A model generated the notes under the pieces. That model ran no database searches and was not told the origin of the DNA. It saw only the letters and a program-made list of their open reading frames with translations. Below, piece after piece: positions 9,333 to 17,816 of a stretch of DNA of 64,000 nucleotides (its first letter is position 1; the number at the start of each line of letters is the position of its first letter). The DNA lies in NCBI RefSeq assembly GCF_002531725.1, contig NZ_NWSQ01000002.1:1-64000 (forward strand). Direction: 5' to 3'. The position numbers and the translations under genes were made by a program. The stretch is from Rhizobium sp. L43. Lineage in GTDB: Bacteria > Pseudomonadota > Alphaproteobacteria > Rhizobiales > Rhizobiaceae.

Positions 9333-10223
9333 TCACTTCGTGGCGAGCTGTGTGTTCAAGGCCTGAACAAACGCTGTGCCGAACGCCGCGTCGGACATCG
9401 GCTGTTGGCCGGTTATCAGTTCGCGATCGACCACAACATTACTTGCCCAGGGTGCCGACGCATTCTGCACAACGGCTCCCGCGGAGGCTAGCGCCTCGTC
9501 AGCGTAGAACACGACATTACCGCCCAGTAGCACATCGCCTTCGACCTGCTTTTCCTCGGCGGCAGAGAACGCTGTCAGGCGATAGCCGGCATAAGCCCAA
9601 CCCTGGCTGAGCGATTGCAGCTGCGTGCTGTCGTTCGCGCTGAGTGCGAGACGATAAGCCTGCGGGTCAGGTAGCGTGGAAAGCAGTGCCACCGGGCCAT
9701 GACAGATAATGCCCGTCGGTCGGCCGCCGTCGTGGAATGCGCGCAATATCTGTCCCAGCGATCGATCCTGGACAAGGTCCTGCATCGGCGCATGCCCACC
9801 GGGAATAAAGACGCCGACGAACTCCCTGACGCCTGCAGATTGAACAGCCGAGAGGCGAAGCGGTTGCTTCAGGTTGTCGAAACCGTTGATGTAATTCTCC
9901 GCCTCGGCACGCTTGGCATCGTCGCCCCCGAAATAGTTCTTGTGATTCGAGTTCGAGTCCATTTGCGGTGTATCGCCGTTTGGATTGGCAAACACAGGTG
10001 TGTAACCAGCATCGACGATCTGCTTCAGCGGAACGGCGAGTTCATTCAGGAAATAGCCGGTTTTGTAGGTCTTGCCGTCTCGAAGTTCGAGCTGATGGGC
10101 GCTCGACATCACCACCAGAACTTTGCCCTTGCTCTGCGCGGAGGCCGCCGTTGGCGCTACGATCGCCAGTCCCATCGCCAATCCCATCGCGAGGACAGCG
10201 CTACCCATACGTACAATACTCAT
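9333..10223 (-). CDS. exported DJ-1/PfpI-family protein
   Basis: A 296-residue protein with a signal peptide (hydrophobic residues 8-28, cleavage near ASAQ-SK) and a DJ-1/PfpI domain. The nucleophile elbow is GIICHGP with Cys174. Related Hsp31/DJ-1 proteins act as chaperones or on methylglyoxal adducts. This one also has the NGDTPQMDSNSNHKNYF segment of the Hsp31-like branch. Export to the periplasm is unusual for the cytoplasmic glyoxalase-III types. It is transcribed away from a MarR gene, with two GGCATATGC operator-like sites between them, so MarR control is likely. The SD is AAAGGA. The function remains a family guess. Confidence 0.8.
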   Translation of the reverse strand: MSIVRMGSAVLAMGLAMGLAIVAPTAASAQSKGKVLVVMSSAHQLELRDGKTYKTGYFLNELAVPLKQIVDAGYTPVFANPNGDTPQMDSNSNHKNYFGGDDAKRAEAENYINGFDNLKQPLRLSAVQSAGVREFVGVFIPGGHAPMQDLVQDRSLGQILRAFHDGGRPTGIICHGPVALLSTLPDPQAYRLALSANDSTQLQSLSQGWAYAGYRLTAFSAAEEKQVEGDVLLGGNVVFYADEALASAGAVVQNASAPWASNVVVDRELITGQQPMSDAAFGTAFVQALNTQLATK

Positions 10224-10335
10224 CTGCTTTTCCTTTGTGTTGATCGGTTTGGTCGAGCTCTCTCGGAGCCGATTCGTCCGAGAGCAATCCCTTCAACGGT
10301 TTAGGAAGCACCTGGCCAAACCAATTTCAAAATAC

Positions 10336-10370
10336 CGGCATATGCCGATAATTTATCTATGGCATATGCG
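10336..10370. promoter_or_regulatory. paired MarR operator candidates
   Basis: CGGCATATGCCG (10336-10347, perfect palindrome) and GGCATATGCG (10361-10370) have centres 24 bases apart in the divergent space between the DJ-1-like gene and the MarR gene. Paired short palindromes are typical of MarR autoregulated divergent promoters. Binding is inferred. Confidence 0.55.
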
Positions 10371-10454
10371 GTTATCTTGTCAAGACGACGGAATAGGGCT
10401 AGTGAAAATGAGAAAACAATCGCCTGTGTCCGAGGCTCAAAGGAGGTTTGTCGG

Positions 10455-10934
10455 TTGAAGAAGAAAGCCAGTGTCGACCCGAATTATTGCAACAACACCG
10501 TTTTACGGCAGGCCACGCGGCGAATGGGCCAGCTCTATGACAGCATCATCGCACCGAGCGGTTTGAGGGCCACTCAGTTGGGATTGTTGACCCATGTGGT
10601 CTCACTGGGCGAGCCTACAATGCGGGAACTCGCCGAGGATATGGTCATGGACCAGTCTGCGCTTGGCCATACGTTGAAGCCGCTTGAGCGCAGCGGCTAC
10701 CTTGAGCTGATCGTCGATCCTCAAGATCGCCGTGCCCGTCGGATTCGTCTTACCCAAGCGGGGACACGCAAGTTCGAAGACACGTTGGTCCTGTGGAAAA
10801 CGGCCCAGGATAGCTTTGAGGCCGCCTTTGGGGCAGAGAAGGCGGCCGAATTACGGGCGGTCCTGACGTTCCTGGCATCGGACGATTTTGAGTTGGCGTT
10901 TAACGCGCCAACACCCAGGGCCCCCGGCGATTGA
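10455..10934 (+). CDS. MarR-family regulator with N-terminal Cys
   Basis: A 159-residue winged-helix regulator. The TTG start was chosen because AAAGGAGGT lies seven bases before it, and the in-frame extension upstream to 10359 is not protein-like. Residues 12-40 (NTVLRQATRRMGQLYD...LRATQLGLLTHV) form the dimer/HTH entry, followed by a recognition helix (DQSALGHTLKPLERSGYL) and a wing with DPQDRRARRIRLT. A Cys two residues before NNT is shared with the second MarR of this region and could be a redox switch. It is divergent from the exported DJ-1-like gene and convergent with the second MarR. Confidence 0.87.
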   Translation: MKKKASVDPNYCNNTVLRQATRRMGQLYDSIIAPSGLRATQLGLLTHVVSLGEPTMRELAEDMVMDQSALGHTLKPLERSGYLELIVDPQDRRARRIRLTQAGTRKFEDTLVLWKTAQDSFEAAFGAEKAAELRAVLTFLASDDFELAFNAPTPRAPGD

Positions 10935-11059
10935 TCGAAACATCGCTTGCCGGTTCTTCGGTGCCAGGCAGCCGGCATTTCGCTTCCCTCGGATTGAGAA
11001 CAAGCCACGACACCACCTGTCCCAAGCGAAAGGCGTTCACCGAGCTTAGGACAAGGCGG

Positions 11060-11599
11060 TCAGTCTTTCAGACTGCGACGCGCCTCATAGGCTTCTAGGA
11101 ATTCCGGAGAGGCGACGTCATCCGCCAGCGTGCGGAGCGCAGCCGCGGAAGGACCTAGTACGACCTCAACGCGCTGATTGGCGTCAGCCCAATGGACCAA
11201 CGCCTCATGCATGCGGTGCTCGCCAGAGCTCGTCAGCATTGCGTGCTTCGTTCGGCCGTCATGTTCGTCAGGCACGAGTTCGACGAGCCCGTCCCGGACC
11301 AGCGGGCGAAGCGCGTGGGTCAAAGCGGAAATGCTGACGGCAAGGCGCTCGGCGAGCGATTGCAAGGTGGGCCATGGATGGCCGCCCTCGCGCAACGCGG
11401 CTATCTGGGTCAGAAGCCCGACTTGAGTAGCCTTTAGCCCGGTTGGCGCTACCGCATCATCGTAAAGCTGGCTCAGCCGCCGTGACGCGCGCCGAAGAGC
11501 AGTGTTGGTGCACACGAGTTCAGACAGAAGCTCCGGCGGGCTCAGCCTGCCTGTGCGCAGCTCCTCTGCCGCATCGTCAATCGAAAGTTTCTTACCCAT
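11060..11599 (-). CDS. MarR-family regulator, paralogue of the neighbouring MarR
   Basis: A 179-residue MarR protein similar along its length to the one encoded just before it (NTALRRASRRLSQLYD, PTGLKATQVGLLTQ). A Cys lies just before TNT, as in its neighbour. I chose ATG 11599; a GTG at 11620 is also in frame but would place a TTGAG-CA-CTCAG operator copy inside the gene, and neither start has a clear SD. It diverges from an SDR gene whose promoter holds a second operator copy, so autoregulation and control of that reductase are likely. Confidence 0.85.
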   Translation of the reverse strand: MGKKLSIDDAAEELRTGRLSPPELLSELVCTNTALRRASRRLSQLYDDAVAPTGLKATQVGLLTQIAALREGGHPWPTLQSLAERLAVSISALTHALRPLVRDGLVELVPDEHDGRTKHAMLTSSGEHRMHEALVHWADANQRVEVVLGPSAAALRTLADDVASPEFLEAYEARRSLKD

Positions 11600-11612
11600 C
11601 ACACGAAAATAG

Positions 11613-11671
11613 TTGAGCACTCAGCCATTGACAAGGGCCAAACGTGGCCATACTTAAACTTGAGCACTCAA
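11613..11671. promoter_or_regulatory. two TTGAG-N2-CTCAA operator copies
   Basis: TTGAGCACTCAG (11613-11624) and TTGAGCACTCAA (11660-11671) occur in the same orientation 47 bases apart between a MarR gene and the SDR gene. The second is a complete inverted repeat (TTGAG/CTCAA) and lies 17 bases before the SDR start. They are probable sites for the MarR encoded here. Confidence 0.65.
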
Positions 11672-11687
11672 CAAAAAGGAACTTCAC

Positions 11688-12488
11688 ATGTCTGCATCAT
11701 CGCTCAAGCCCGTTGCTGTCGTTACGGGCGCCTCTGCCGGCATCGGCGCCGTCTATGCCGAACGCCTCTCCGAAAGGGGCTATGACCTTATCCTTGTTGC
11801 TCGGCGCGCTGAAGGCTTGAAGGCGCTCTCGGACAAACTGGGTGCGGCCCACGGCACGAAAGTTGAGGTGGTGGAAGCCGACCTCACGAAAGACGCCGAC
11901 CTGGCGCGTGTCGAAATGGTGTTGAAGGCTAATTCGGCGATCACGCTCCTCGTGAACAATGCCGGCAACGCGACGCTGGCTCCCATCGCCAAGACCTCTG
12001 AGGAAGACGCGGCCTCAATGATCGCACTCAACGTCATCGCGCTCACACGCCTGACGCACGCCGTTCTGCCGGAATTCCTGGGCCGCGGTGAGGGTGCAAT
12101 TATCAACGTTGCCTCGGTCCTGTCCTTCCACGCACTGCCGATCAGTGCGATCTACAGCGGCACCAAGGGCTATGTGATGAACTTCAGCCGCGGCCTGCAG
12201 CAGGAATTGGCTGGGACCAATGTTCGCCTGCAACTCGTCATGCCGGCATCTACGGCAACCGAACTCTGGGACTTGTCGGGAATCCCGTTGGCGTCCCTCA
12301 ACCAGGCCGCAGTGATGACGTCCGAAAACTTGGTGGATGCTGCTCTGGCCGGGTTCGACAGCGGCGAAGACATCACGTTGCCATCCGTTGCCGACGACAC
12401 TCTCTGGGACACGTTCGACGCAGCCCGGTCCAAGCTGTTCGCAGCGACGCAGACCGGTGAACCTGCACCCCGCTATCGCACCGCCTAA
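11688..12488 (+). CDS. SDR-family oxidoreductase
   Basis: A 266-residue short-chain dehydrogenase of the YqjQ/DltE-like classical group. The cofactor loop TGASAGIG is at residues 14-21, NNAGNA follows the fourth strand, the catalytic Ser is in NVASVLS, and the Tyr/Lys pair is in YSGTK. Arg residues after strand two (VARRAEG) favour NADP(H). The SD AAAAGGAA precedes the ATG. It is divergent from a MarR gene across paired operators and is followed after 104 bases by an old yellow enzyme. Together they suggest an inducible reductive response to reactive carbonyl or quinone compounds; the substrate is not known. Confidence 0.88.
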   Translation: MSASSLKPVAVVTGASAGIGAVYAERLSERGYDLILVARRAEGLKALSDKLGAAHGTKVEVVEADLTKDADLARVEMVLKANSAITLLVNNAGNATLAPIAKTSEEDAASMIALNVIALTRLTHAVLPEFLGRGEGAIINVASVLSFHALPISAIYSGTKGYVMNFSRGLQQELAGTNVRLQLVMPASTATELWDLSGIPLASLNQAAVMTSENLVDAALAGFDSGEDITLPSVADDTLWDTFDAARSKLFAATQTGEPAPRYRTA

Positions 12489-12592
12489 GCCAGCGGTGTA
12501 CCCCCCCGATCGACTGCACCGGGTGACGCGTGCGCCAGCCGGCGTAAGCAGGTCCATGCAGAAAATCTGCTTTCCTTATTGAGGAGAACCAA

Positions 12593-13690
12593 ATGCCCCA
12601 TTTATTTGACCAATTCACGCTGAAAGGCGTGACACTCCGAAACCGGATTGCGGTTTCCCCCATGTGCCAATATTCTGCGATCGATGGCATCCCCAACGAC
12701 TGGCACAACGTCCATCTCGCGAGCCTGGCGCGTGGTGGCGCTGGCCTCGTCAACGTCGAAGCCACAGCGGTCTCTCCCGAGGGCCGGATCACGCCGGGCT
12801 GCACCGGTCTTTGGAACGATGACCAGGCCGAGGCTTTCGCGCCAATCGTTGCCGGCATCGACAAGGCCGGTGCGGTCGCAGGGATCCAGATCGGCCATGC
12901 CGGCCGCAAGGCCAGTGCAAACCGGCCGTGGGAAGGCGACGATCATATCGCCGAGGGCGACCCGCGCGGCTGGGAGACCATCGCACCCTCCGCCATTGCG
13001 TTCGGCGGCGGCTTGCGGAAGGTACCACGGGCGATGACAAAAGCGGACATCGATCGCGTTCGTGGCGATTTTGTCGCTGCGGCGATCCGCGCGCGCGACG
13101 TCGGATTCCGCTGGCTCGTGCTGCATTTTGCCCATGGCTATCTCGGCCAGAGCTTCTTCTCGTCGCATTCGAACCAACGCGACGACGAATATGGCGGCAG
13201 TGCCGAAAACCGCGGACGCTTCCTCCTCGAAACACTGGCGGCCGTTCGTGAGGTCTGGCCCGAGGACCGTCCGCTTACGGCTCGCTTCGGCGTCATCGAA
13301 TTTGACGGCCGTGACGAAGAAACTCAGCAAGACGCGATCGATCTTGTTGGGAAATTCAAGGCAGCCGGCCTTGATTTCCTCGACACCAGCCTCGGCTTTT
13401 CGACGCCGACGGCCAACATTCCGTGGGGTCCTGGGTTCGTCGCGCCCTACGCCGACCGCGTCCGGAAGGCCACTGGCCTCCCCGGCTCGGCGAGCTGGAG
13501 TATCACTCAGCCGGAGCAAGCGGACGAGCTCATTCGCAGTGGACAGCTCGACCTAGTCATGATCGGCAAGGCGATGCTCGCCGATCCGCATTGGCCGTAC
13601 TCAGCCGCGCGCAAGCTCGGTATCGAGCGTCCGTCCTGGACATTGCCCGCCCCCTACGCACATTGGCTCGCATCCTACCGCGCGGCTTGA
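12593..13690 (+). CDS. old yellow enzyme, NADH:flavin oxidoreductase (YqjM/NamA-like)
   Basis: A 365-residue FMN-dependent ene-reductase. The N-terminus LFDQFTLKGVTLRNRIAVSPMCQYS is the class of Bacillus YqjM, with Cys in place of the usual FMN-contacting Thr. GHAGRKAS and LHFAHGYLGQSFFS follow; this second motif differs from the common VHGAHGYL by Phe for Gly. It reduces activated C=C bonds using NAD(P)H. The SD is GAGGAG seven bases upstream. It is downstream of the SDR on the same strand and its stop overlaps a possible TTG start of the AraC gene. A second, different OYE (NemA type) lies 3 kb away. Confidence 0.9.
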   Translation: MPHLFDQFTLKGVTLRNRIAVSPMCQYSAIDGIPNDWHNVHLASLARGGAGLVNVEATAVSPEGRITPGCTGLWNDDQAEAFAPIVAGIDKAGAVAGIQIGHAGRKASANRPWEGDDHIAEGDPRGWETIAPSAIAFGGGLRKVPRAMTKADIDRVRGDFVAAAIRARDVGFRWLVLHFAHGYLGQSFFSSHSNQRDDEYGGSAENRGRFLLETLAAVREVWPEDRPLTARFGVIEFDGRDEETQQDAIDLVGKFKAAGLDFLDTSLGFSTPTANIPWGPGFVAPYADRVRKATGLPGSASWSITQPEQADELIRSGQLDLVMIGKAMLADPHWPYSAARKLGIERPSWTLPAPYAHWLASYRAA

Positions 13691-13806
13691 ATGATCGGGC
13701 GCCTTCGACATTTTTCGAAGGTGCCCGTTTTCTGGATGTCGATATACGCAAACAGGACGACGCGCCTCATCTCAACCTGTTCGCATTCCACTCTGGAGAG
13801 TTTCTC

Positions 13807-14814
13807 ATGTTCGATAATTCGGAGTTGGCTCCCAGATGGGCCGGAACAAACTTCGAAAGTATGTTGGAAACCTTGGTCGAAGTCGCGCCTTTTGAGGGGT
13901 ACTCGACTGATGCCATGGAAGGCTTCACTTGGAGCGCCAACGCGTGGTCGGATGGGACTTTGACCCTCACCGAGATGGCTTGCAACAGGCCGTGGCATCT
14001 CTCGGCGACATCGGGCACGCCGGAGTGGCTGACGATCATGGTCCCGCGAGACGGCATCTGCGGCGTAACCCTGGGGCAGAACACCGCCACAGCGTTGCCG
14101 GGTCAACTTCTGCTCGGCCAGAATCACGAGGTGGATCGTTTCTTCGTGCAGGGTACCCTTCATCGATCCGAGAAACTTCATCTGGACTGGAGCGTGATAT
14201 CGCAGACAGTTGGGGAACTGCTCGAGGCGCCAGTGAGCGGATCGCTTGATTTGTTGCCTCAAGTTGACCAGCATAGCCCCGCTGGGATTCTGTTCAAGAA
14301 TCTGGTCGAGACCATCATCTCCGGCATGCGTGAGGACGGCGTCCTGCTTCATTCGCCGATCGCGATGACCAACCTCACACAAGCGCTCGGTCATTTGGTC
14401 GCGCGCTCAATGCCCCACCGTTATTCCAGGCAACTGGAAAAGAAGATCTTTGCGCCGGCACCTTGGCACATTCGTCGCGCCATCGATTTCATGCGCGCGA
14501 ACATCAGCACGCCAATTACCATGTCGATGGTGGCTCATGCTGCCAACGTATCGGTTCGGACATTGGAAACCGGTTTCCGCACATTCAAGGAAACAACGCC
14601 GGCGGCCTACCTGAGAACATTGCGGCTACGAGCCGCCAGGCAAGACCTTCTCGACCCGTCGAACCGACTAGAGATCAAGGACATCTGCCTGAGGTGGGGC
14701 TTCTTCCACGGCGGCCGCTTCTCGGCAATGTATAGATCGGTTTACGGGGAGACGCCCCAGGAAGCGAGAAGGCGTCGAGGTCACCCGCTTGCCAATAGTC
14801 GCCTGAAATCATAG
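13807..14814 (+). CDS. AraC-family transcriptional regulator
   Basis: A 335-residue regulator with an N-terminal ligand domain of the AraC_binding_2 type (residues about 1-200) and a C-terminal double helix-turn-helix (IRRAIDFMRANISTPITMSMVA; ending DICLRWGFFHGGRFSAMYRSVYGETPQE). I chose ATG 13807 because GGAGAG lies six bases upstream; an in-frame TTG at 13687 overlapping the previous stop would add 40 residues and cannot be excluded. It follows the old yellow enzyme directly, so it may regulate the SDR-OYE genes, but no operator could be assigned. Confidence 0.85.
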   Translation: MFDNSELAPRWAGTNFESMLETLVEVAPFEGYSTDAMEGFTWSANAWSDGTLTLTEMACNRPWHLSATSGTPEWLTIMVPRDGICGVTLGQNTATALPGQLLLGQNHEVDRFFVQGTLHRSEKLHLDWSVISQTVGELLEAPVSGSLDLLPQVDQHSPAGILFKNLVETIISGMREDGVLLHSPIAMTNLTQALGHLVARSMPHRYSRQLEKKIFAPAPWHIRRAIDFMRANISTPITMSMVAHAANVSVRTLETGFRTFKETTPAAYLRTLRLRAARQDLLDPSNRLEIKDICLRWGFFHGGRFSAMYRSVYGETPQEARRRRGHPLANSRLKS

Positions 14815-14863
14815 CTGCCGCGACCTGACCGCGTGACTGCGCTCCGGTGCAATGGTCCGAATT

Positions 14864-15766
14864 TTACTCCGACGCAGGGGTAAAAGGATGACGCCTGAGA
14901 AACGCAGCCACTTGTTCTGTAACCTCGCCCGGTGAGGAATCAGGGAAAAAATGCCCGCCCGGTATAGCTCGGGCGTCCATGGTCGTGCAGCGATCCGCCC
15001 AGGTGGCTGGGAGATTATAGAGTTTGGCCATCACGCCACGAGCGCCGTAGAGGATCAGCGCCGGCGCGGATATACGTCTGCCCTGTTCCGCCAGATCGTC
15101 GGCGAGATCGACGGCCAGCGCCGCGCGATAATCGTTGCAGCCGCCGGCAATCGCCTTGGCATCATGCCATGACGCCCGGTAGGCGGCGAGCTGGTCGGCG
15201 TCGAAATCCTGTCGACCCGTCGCGCCCCATCCAAACAGGCAGGTTTCATAGAAGAGATCGGGGCTTGCTTCGATCATTCGCTCCGGGAAGGGCGCGGGTT
15301 GAGCGAGGAAGAACCAGTGCCAGTAGCTTTGAGCGACCTCCCTGCGCAGGTCGGTCAACAATACGGCCGTCGGCACGATGTCCATCAGAATGACACTCGC
15401 CACAGCCGCAGGATGGTCAAGCGCCAGCCTGTGCGCTACTCGGGCACCACGGTCGTGACCCACGAGGTGAAACCGCTCATGCCCCAGGGTTTTCATCAAA
15501 CCGACCTGATCGGCGGCCATGGCGCGGAAGCTGTAGTTGGCCAGATCAGTTCGAGCCGGTGGTTTGTCGGAGGCGCCATAACCGCGTAAATCAGCACAAA
15601 TCACCCGATAGCCGAGGGTGACCAGCTCCGGTGCGATCCGTGCCCACAACGCCTTGGTCTGCGGAAAGCCGTGCAGCATCAGCAGTGGCTCTCCCGCGCC
15701 CGCGGCGACATAGGCGATCTCCACGCCATCGACGGCAATGCGGCCGCTTTCAAAACCGTCAAACAT
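14864..15766 (-). CDS. fluoroacetate dehalogenase-like alpha/beta hydrolase
   Basis: A 300-residue alpha/beta hydrolase close in sequence to haloacetate dehalogenases that cleave the C-F or C-Cl bond of haloacetates. The full catalytic set is visible: nucleophile Asp105 in GHDRGAR with Arg106 and Arg109 (carboxylate binding), Asp129 in LMDIVPT, His150-Trp151 in SYWHWFF, Tyr213 in NDYRA and His272 in GGHFF. The nucleophile is Asp, not Ser, ruling out an ordinary esterase. The start MFDGF has GGGGAGGGGAG just upstream. It is divergent from a TetR gene across a strong operator that overlaps its promoter. Natural substrates may be other haloacids or epoxides. Confidence 0.85.
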   Translation of the reverse strand: MFDGFESGRIAVDGVEIAYVAAGAGEPLLMLHGFPQTKALWARIAPELVTLGYRVICADLRGYGASDKPPARTDLANYSFRAMAADQVGLMKTLGHERFHLVGHDRGARVAHRLALDHPAAVASVILMDIVPTAVLLTDLRREVAQSYWHWFFLAQPAPFPERMIEASPDLFYETCLFGWGATGRQDFDADQLAAYRASWHDAKAIAGGCNDYRAALAVDLADDLAEQGRRISAPALILYGARGVMAKLYNLPATWADRCTTMDARAIPGGHFFPDSSPGEVTEQVAAFLRRHPFTPASE

Positions 15767-15937
15767 ACTCCCCTCCCCGCTTTCGCAACGACAACAGTGC
15801 CTCAACGGTCAGGGCGCCAACCCTGGCCGCGGCCGATGGAGAGAGCCACAACAGGAGGCGGTTACCCCGACCTCGACGAAACGGGCGGGTTCCGTGAGAT
15901 GCGTATCTGCCATCAAGTACTCGTACTGGCTACCGTT

Positions 15938-15966
15938 ATTAATGATATACATCATCAATAAGTCAA
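15938..15966. promoter_or_regulatory. TetR operator overlapping the dehalogenase promoter (copy 1)
   Basis: ATTAATGATATNCATCATCA (plus strand, 15938-15957), with an inner ATGAT-N4-ATCAT palindrome, lies two bases from a minus-strand TTGACT (15966-15961) that would be the -35 for the dehalogenase gene. A TACAAT (15969-15974) could be the plus-strand -10 for the TetR gene. A near-identical site is at 19891. It probably represses both directions. Confidence 0.75.
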
Positions 15967-16020
15967 GCTACAATGACACATGACATCATAGCTCGGAATA
16001 GCGGTCGAAAGGGCTGTAAA

Positions 16021-16602
16021 GTGCGGATCACCAAGGAAAAGAAGCAGGAAAACTACGAGCGGATTATCGCCACCGCGTCGGAGCTGTTTCGCGAGCGCGG
16101 ATTCGACGGCGTGGGCGTGGCGGAATTGATGGAACGTGCGGGGCTCACCCATGGCGGCTTCTACAATCACTTCGGCTCCAAGGAGGAGTTGATCGCGGAG
16201 TCGACCGAGAATGGTTTGAGCGAGACCCTGAGGCGCTATGGCGGTCATGACGTCCTCGCCGTCATGGAACTTTATCTGGCGCGCGAACACCGGGATGGAC
16301 GCGGCCAAGGATGCACGGCCGCGGCGCTGAGTTGCGATGCCGCTCGACAGCCTGAAGAAACGAAGGCCGTTTTTGCTGAGGGAATAGACAATCTGGTGCG
16401 CGCACTGGAGGGAGGCATTGCAAGAAGACACGCTTCCGGCGTCGGCGGGCGCGCGCAAGCCATCACCATCCTCGCTCAGGCCGTTGGAGCAATCGTGCTT
16501 TCAAGGGCCTGCCCGGACGATTCCCCGCTGGCGGACGAACTGCTCGACGCCTGCCGCGCGGATTGCCGCGACGCCATCGAAAATCGGGCGCGCAAGCAAT
16601 AG
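16021..16602 (+). CDS. TetR-family regulator of the dehalogenase/reductase regulon
   Basis: A 193-residue TetR repressor. The helix-turn-helix is in residues 9-54 (IIATASELFRERGFDGVGVAELMERAGLTHGGFYNHFGSK), followed by a ligand domain of the TetR_C type with a CTAAALSCD segment. The GTG at 16021 (VRITKEKK) was chosen over ATG 15973 because the earlier start would overlap the probable -10 element of this gene's own promoter. It diverges from the dehalogenase gene and converges on the NemA-like reductase with a shared terminator. The operator next to it recurs upstream of the hydrolase-reductase series, so it likely governs five genes including itself. Confidence 0.85.
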   Translation: MRITKEKKQENYERIIATASELFRERGFDGVGVAELMERAGLTHGGFYNHFGSKEELIAESTENGLSETLRRYGGHDVLAVMELYLAREHRDGRGQGCTAAALSCDAARQPEETKAVFAEGIDNLVRALEGGIARRHASGVGGRAQAITILAQAVGAIVLSRACPDDSPLADELLDACRADCRDAIENRARKQ

Positions 16603-16629
16603 GGCCGCGCATACGCGGCCCTATTGCTT
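16594..16629. terminator. bidirectional terminator between tetR and nemA-like gene
   Basis: A perfect 16-bp stem (16594-16609 with 16614-16629, loop CATA) starts inside the last codons of the TetR gene and contains its stop codon; TTGGTTTTCC follows on the plus strand. It sits between two converging stops only 43 bases apart and can end both transcripts. Confidence 0.8.
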
Positions 16630-16645
16630 GGTTTTCCTCATGCCG

Positions 16646-17740
16646 TCAGGGGTTTACGAGCGCGGCCATGGTAGGATAGTCGGTGTAGCCCGCAGCACCT
16701 CCGCCATAGAGCGTCGCCATATCGAGATTGGCGAGCGCCGCACCGGCTTTCAGGCGGTCGACAAAATCCGGATTGGCGATGAACGGCTTGCCGAAAGCGA
16801 ACAGATCCGCCAGCCCCTGCTCCAGCCTGGTCGCCGCGAGTTCCAGATCGTAGCCGTTATTGGCGATGTAGGTATTCCCGAACCTGCGGCGAAGCGCCTC
16901 ATAGTCGAAGGGTGCGATGTCGCGCGGGCCGCCGGTGGCACCTTCGACGACATGGAGGTAGGCAATGCCCAGCTCGTCGAGCTTCTCGACGATGTAGTTG
17001 AACTGCGCCTGCGGATCGGTTGCCGATATCCCATTGGCCGGCGATACCGGTGAAATCCGAACGCCGGTTCGCTCCGCCCCAATTTCCTCGATGACCGCGG
17101 CCGTCACCTCGAGCGTCAGCCGGGCGCGGTTTTCGATCGACCCGCCATAGGCGTCGGTGCGGGTGTTGGCTCCGTCCTTGGCGAACTGGTCGAGCAGGTA
17201 GCCGTTTGCGCCGTGAACTTCGACACCATCGAAACCGGCGGCAATCGCATTGGCGGCGGCGCGACGGAAATCCTCGACAATGCCGGGGATCTCGTCCAGT
17301 TCGAGCGCGCGCGGTTCGGATACGTCGACGAAAGCATTGTGCACGAAGGTCTTCGTCGCAGCCCTGATCGCCGAGGGCGCGACCGGCGCCTGGCCATTCG
17401 GCTGCAGGTCGACATGCGATACCCGACCGACGTGCCAGAGCTGCAAGAGAATACGGCTGCCCTTGGCATGCACCGCCTCGGTCACCTTTCGCCAGCCGTC
17501 GATCTGCGCCTGCGTGTAGATGCCGGGTGTGTCCTGATAGCCCTGGCCCTGCTGCGAAATCTGGGTCGCCTCCGAGATGATCAGGCCGGCCGAAGCCCGT
17601 TGCCCATAATATTCGGCCATGAGATTGCCCGGCACAAAACCGACGCCGGCTCTGTTGCGCGTCAACGGCGCCATGACGATGCGGTTGGATAGCGTGAGGG
17701 AGCCGAGTGTGGCGGGCTCAAAGAGTGTCTTGCTGGTCAT
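16646..17740 (-). CDS. nemA: alkene reductase, NemA-type old yellow enzyme
   Basis: A 364-residue FMN ene-reductase of the NemA/OYE class. Diagnostic parts are the N-terminal LSNRIVMAPLTRNRA, the WHVGR motif, the substrate-binding HGANGYL (His and Asn), QFAKDGANTRTDAYGGSIENRARL, and the C-terminal NNGYDLELA and FGKPFIANPD. The family reduces N-ethylmaleimide, nitrate esters and enals with NADPH. It is last in a minus-strand series after the quinone-oxidoreductase-like gene (76-base gap). The series begins at an operator shared with the TetR-dehalogenase promoter. The symbol reflects family, not proven role. Confidence 0.9.
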   Translation of the reverse strand: MTSKTLFEPATLGSLTLSNRIVMAPLTRNRAGVGFVPGNLMAEYYGQRASAGLIISEATQISQQGQGYQDTPGIYTQAQIDGWRKVTEAVHAKGSRILLQLWHVGRVSHVDLQPNGQAPVAPSAIRAATKTFVHNAFVDVSEPRALELDEIPGIVEDFRRAAANAIAAGFDGVEVHGANGYLLDQFAKDGANTRTDAYGGSIENRARLTLEVTAAVIEEIGAERTGVRISPVSPANGISATDPQAQFNYIVEKLDELGIAYLHVVEGATGGPRDIAPFDYEALRRRFGNTYIANNGYDLELAATRLEQGLADLFAFGKPFIANPDFVDRLKAGAALANLDMATLYGGGAAGYTDYPTMAALVNP

Positions 17741-17816
17741 TTTTCACTTTCACCAAGAGTTGGAAGTTATGTCTGGCGTTCGCCTCACAACAGACGCCGC
17801 GTCGGTCAGGTCGACC

